From assembly GCA_027080405.1 (NCBI GenBank), contig JALWSL010000063.1, positions 1 to 8,915 on the forward strand: a stretch of DNA of 8,915 nucleotides, read 5' to 3'. Below are positions 6,925 to 8,915 of this stretch, in pieces. Every line of letters starts with the position of its first letter. Position 1 is the first letter of the stretch. Both the position numbers and the translations under genes were made by a program. The notes under the pieces were generated by a model. That model saw only the letters and a list, made by a program, of their open reading frames with translations, did not search any database and was not told the DNA's origin. The stretch is from Planctomycetaceae bacterium. Its GTDB lineage: Bacteria; Planctomycetota; Planctomycetia; Planctomycetales; Planctomycetaceae.

Positions 6925-7031
6925 TTGAGGCTCTCCAATTTCAGACCCTGTCAATTACAATCGACTGCAATATACACTATCCTTGTTTCGAATTCTGCGC
7001 GAGAACCCGAATAATTTTTTTGAGTACAAGC
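6925..7031. promoter_or_regulatory. Divergent intergenic region with ribosome site and candidate promoter elements
   Basis: This 107-bp gap separates the minus-strand isomerase from the plus-strand threonine aldolase and must hold the start signals of both. On the minus side GGAGAG ends 6 bases before the ATG at 6924, and TATATT further up could be a -10 element. On the plus side AATAAT (7010-7015) is a good -10 candidate with TTCGAA 17 bp upstream as a weak -35, giving a leader of about 10 bases. No long inverted repeat is seen. Promoter assignments are by eye only. Confidence 0.35.
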
Positions 7032-8081
7032 ATGCCCGTCCAACAAATAGATCTTCGCAGCGATACTTTTACCAAACCGACGCCCGCCATGAGGCAGGCC
7101 ATGTGCGAAGCCGAAGTGGGGGATGATACCGTTTCGGAAGATCCAACAGTAAACAGCCTGGAAGAACTTTGTTGTGATTTGCTGGGAAAACCGGCTGCGA
7201 TGTTTAGCTGTACCGGCACGCAATCGAACCAGACTGCGATTTGGGCTCACTGCAGGGCAGGGGAGGAACTGCTGATTGAACAACAGGGGCATATTGCCAG
7301 TTATGAAGTCGGGGCTCCGGCCGCCCTTTCCGGAGTGACGGTTCGCACAATCGCAGGAAATCAGGGAATGCTCGATGTGGACGATCTGCTCGATTCGCTT
7401 CGACCAGACAAGCAGTTTTTCTCACCCACACGGCTTCTTTGTCTGGAAAACACAACAAATATCGGGGGCGGGAAAGCATATCCTTTAGGCCAGATTGAAA
7501 GAGTAACGAACTGGGCAAGAGAAAACGGTTTGAAAAATCATCTCGATGGGGCCCGTCTTTTCAATGCCTGCATTGCCAAAGGTTATTTGGCGAAAGACGT
7601 CGCTCGGTATTTCGATACCGTGAGCATCTGTTTTTCCAAAGGGTTGGGCTGTCCGATGGGATCGATTCTTGTGGGAGACGAACAGACGATTTCACGTGCC
7701 CGTCGGGCGAGGCGGATGTTCGGCGGCGGTTTACGACAGGCGGGTATCGTTGCCGCCGCCGCACTGTACGCTCTCGAAAATCATCGGGATAGATTGGCGG
7801 AAGATCACGCCAACGCAAAACGGCTTGCGGAAATTATTTCTGATGCCCCCGGGCTTGAGGTCAACCGGAAAGATGTCGAAACAAACATTCTTTTTTTTCA
7901 GATTGCAGGCGGCTCGATCACGGCTTCGGAATTGGAGTCACGATTGCGCAAACGGGGCGTCAAACTTTACGCCATCGGTGGCAATCGTCTGCGAGCTGTC
8001 ACGCATCTGGATGTTGATCGTTCCATGATTGAAACCGCAGGACGGATCATTGTTGAAGAAATGAATTCAGCAGTTTCATAA
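7032..8081 (+). CDS. ltaE: Low-specificity L-threonine aldolase-like PLP enzyme
   Basis: This is a cytoplasmic PLP-dependent beta-eliminating lyase-family enzyme that cleaves threonine or related beta-hydroxy amino acids to glycine and an aldehyde. From the ATG at 7032 it has 349 residues, close to the family length; a TTG at 7020 would add four. Motifs in order are DLRSDTFTKPT (7-17), GDDTVSEDPTVN (30-41), CTGTQSNQTAI (60-70), His87 that stacks on PLP, LENTTNIGGG (138-147), HLDGARLFNA (170-179, with Asp172 contacting the PLP ring), FSKGLGCPMGS (201-211, Schiff-base Lys203), GGGLRQAG (231-238) and RAVTHLDV (321-328). By eye alignment to E. coli LtaE, His126 is replaced by Phe129 and ENTHN reads ENTTN, so substrate preference may differ. 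The ribosome site is weak (GAG 8 bases upstream). The 3' end overlaps the convergent cinA-type gene by 35 bp. Family certain, threonine specificity inferred. Confidence 0.92.
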   Translation: MPVQQIDLRSDTFTKPTPAMRQAMCEAEVGDDTVSEDPTVNSLEELCCDLLGKPAAMFSCTGTQSNQTAIWAHCRAGEELLIEQQGHIASYEVGAPAALSGVTVRTIAGNQGMLDVDDLLDSLRPDKQFFSPTRLLCLENTTNIGGGKAYPLGQIERVTNWARENGLKNHLDGARLFNACIAKGYLAKDVARYFDTVSICFSKGLGCPMGSILVGDEQTISRARRARRMFGGGLRQAGIVAAAALYALENHRDRLAEDHANAKRLAEIISDAPGLEVNRKDVETNILFFQIAGGSITASELESRLRKRGVKLYAIGGNRLRAVTHLDVDRSMIETAGRIIVEEMNSAVS

Positions 8082-8598
8082 TTGTTTGTACCAGAGCTTC
8101 CTGCCGGGCGACTCGTAGCGAGACGTTCCTTTCCTGCTGTTGAGGATAGGATGATTCCAGTTCGATGCGATGCACGATTATATCCTGTTCGCTCTGTTTT
8201 CGTTGGGCAATGCCGACAAAAACAAGCCCATCCTGGTCAGTGGGAGCATCAGGCCCCAAATGTCCGGTTACAGAAACAGCCAGGTCTGCTTCGGGAGTCA
8301 TCTGGAGAACGCCCTTTGCCATCTGACGGGCCACGGGATCACTGACAGCAGTGATGGCGGGATCATCAAGCAGTTTTGTGTCAACCCCCAGCCAGCCCGC
8401 TTTGGTTGCATTGCGATACGTCACCGCAGAACCACAAAGCGATTCGGATATCCCGGGAATTTGCCCCAATGTGGCGGCTAACAGTCCCGCTGTGCAGCTC
8501 TCCGCGAACACAATACGCAAACGCTTCGCCTTCAGTTGCGCGGAAACTTGTAACGTATAATCCTGAGTCGTCTGCGCCGGATTGAGCTTGATCGTCAT
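8047..8598 (-). CDS. Stand-alone CinA C-terminal domain protein, NMN amidohydrolase-type (PncC-like)
   Basis: This 183-residue protein is a CinA C-terminal domain without the N-terminal MoaB-like (COG1058) half, as in E. coli PncC, which converts nicotinamide mononucleotide to nicotinate mononucleotide and ammonia for NAD recycling. Visible motifs are AESCTAGLLA (32-41, probable catalytic Ser34) and VTYRNATKAGWLGV (59-72, Tyr61 and Lys66). AVSDPVARQMAKG (84-96) and VSVTGHLGPDAP (108-119) follow. The Ser, Tyr and Lys of the active site match E. coli PncC, but the usual GIAGPDG loop reads GHLGPDA. The ATG at 8598 is preferred; the in-frame TTG at 8607 would add three residues, and neither has a strong ribosome site. 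The 3' end overlaps the threonine aldolase gene on the opposite strand by 35 bp. Family secure; whether the altered loop retains NMN activity is open. Confidence 0.9.
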   Translation of the reverse strand: MTIKLNPAQTTQDYTLQVSAQLKAKRLRIVFAESCTAGLLAATLGQIPGISESLCGSAVTYRNATKAGWLGVDTKLLDDPAITAVSDPVARQMAKGVLQMTPEADLAVSVTGHLGPDAPTDQDGLVFVGIAQRKQSEQDIIVHRIELESSYPQQQERNVSLRVARQEALVQTIMKLLNSFLQQ

Positions 8599-8653
8599 GG
8601 CTATCAACCGTTTTTACACTTGCCAGAAAATAGCATGGAAGTAAGCGGCCATC

Positions 8654-8915
8654 CTACTCTTTGGGGGAAGCGTTGTCACAGCAGGGCCAGATTTTTTTGA
8701 GCTTCCAGTGGAACCGGCAGATATCGATTTTATAGTCACGTCGCTTCATCACGTGGATTTTACGAATTGTGGGGCACGGAAGTTCGCAACATTTCATCCA
8801 GGGGAATTTCACGGGAGGAATGCAAACGTAATCACATTCGACATCCCAGCAATGACGCGATTGCGTCTCTTTTTCGATACAACCTTTGCACGTCACTTTG
8901 CAGGGGGAACAGGAT
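8654..8915 (-). CDS. Cys-rich protein of unknown function, C-terminal part (5' end outside window)
   Basis: The frame is open to the window edge and ends with TAG at 8654, giving at least 86 C-terminal residues. A GTG at 8896 could start translation, but in-frame coding-like sequence continues upstream (SCSPCK), so the gene is almost certainly cut by the edge. There are 13 Cys in the visible 86 residues, including a CxxCxxxCxxC cluster (8879-8911), CWDVECDYVC, a CC pair after FPWMK, and a terminal PCC. The segment DVECDYVCIPPVKFPW followed by IRKIHVMKRRDYKIDICRFHWK resembles Cys-rich hypothetical proteins I recall as common in planctomycetes. Metal binding or disulfide bonding is likely from the Cys content, but the function is unknown. 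The gene is 55 bp upstream of the CinA-type gene on the same strand and could be co-transcribed. No signal peptide can be judged, because the N-terminus is missing. Confidence 0.75.
   Translation of the reverse strand, partial: SCSPCKVTCKGCIEKETQSRHCWDVECDYVCIPPVKFPWMKCCELPCPTIRKIHVMKRRDYKIDICRFHWKLKKIWPCCDNASPKE

Noticed and set aside
6337..7014. 225-codon plus-strand frame antisense to the isomerase
   Set aside because: The opposite strand encodes an unambiguous enzyme; this frame has no recognisable motif and would run through the divergent promoter region.

Overview
The window looks like a chromosomal segment from a member of the Planctomycetota. The evidence is the mix of families: a secreted DUF1080 (3-keto-disaccharide hydrolase) protein fused to an esterase-type alpha/beta hydrolase, a Tat-exported hydroxypyruvate-isomerase-like TIM barrel, an RsbW/RsbV-type regulatory pair, and a Cys-rich protein ending that resembles a family I recall from planctomycete genomes. 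Base composition is moderate. I saw no insertion sequences, CRISPR array, rRNA or tRNA. The assignment is inference from family recall; no search was run.

Layout. The 3' part of gatA (plus strand, 5' end outside the window) runs to 1394. It converges, with a 28-bp gap, on a minus-strand series read from about 6924 down to 1423: Tat-signal sugar isomerase-like protein (6022-6924), App1-like phosphatidate phosphatase domain protein (4798-5847, possibly from 5952), STAS anti-anti-sigma factor (3957-4310), RsbW-like ATP-binding protein (3320-3781), and the DUF1080-alpha/beta hydrolase fusion (1423-3039). The gaps between these genes (about 170, 490, 175 and 280 bp) argue against one tight operon. 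A 107-bp divergent region separates the isomerase from a plus-strand threonine aldolase (7032-8081). The aldolase overlaps, tail to tail by 35 bp, a minus-strand stand-alone CinA/PncC-type NMN amidohydrolase (8047-8598). The minus-strand C-terminal part of a Cys-rich protein (8654-8915) closes the window.

How the genes relate. GatA (tRNA-dependent amidation), threonine aldolase (amino acid metabolism) and PncC (NAD recycling) are housekeeping functions with no evident common pathway. STAS plus RsbW-like kinase form a probable partner-switching module, although no sigma factor or PP2C phosphatase gene is in view. The DUF1080 fusion and the Tat-exported isomerase are both predicted to leave the cytoplasm and could both act on sugars, but they lie about 3 kb apart and a joint role is only a guess.

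Most of the window is ordinary. The points most worth a second look are the two-enzyme fusion, a threonine aldolase lacking a His found at the active site of E. coli LtaE, a long structured leader ahead of the STAS gene with a palindrome inside a candidate promoter, a two-tier hairpin between the RsbW-like and DUF1080 genes, and the Cys-rich protein of unknown function. I did not find a convincing new multi-gene system.
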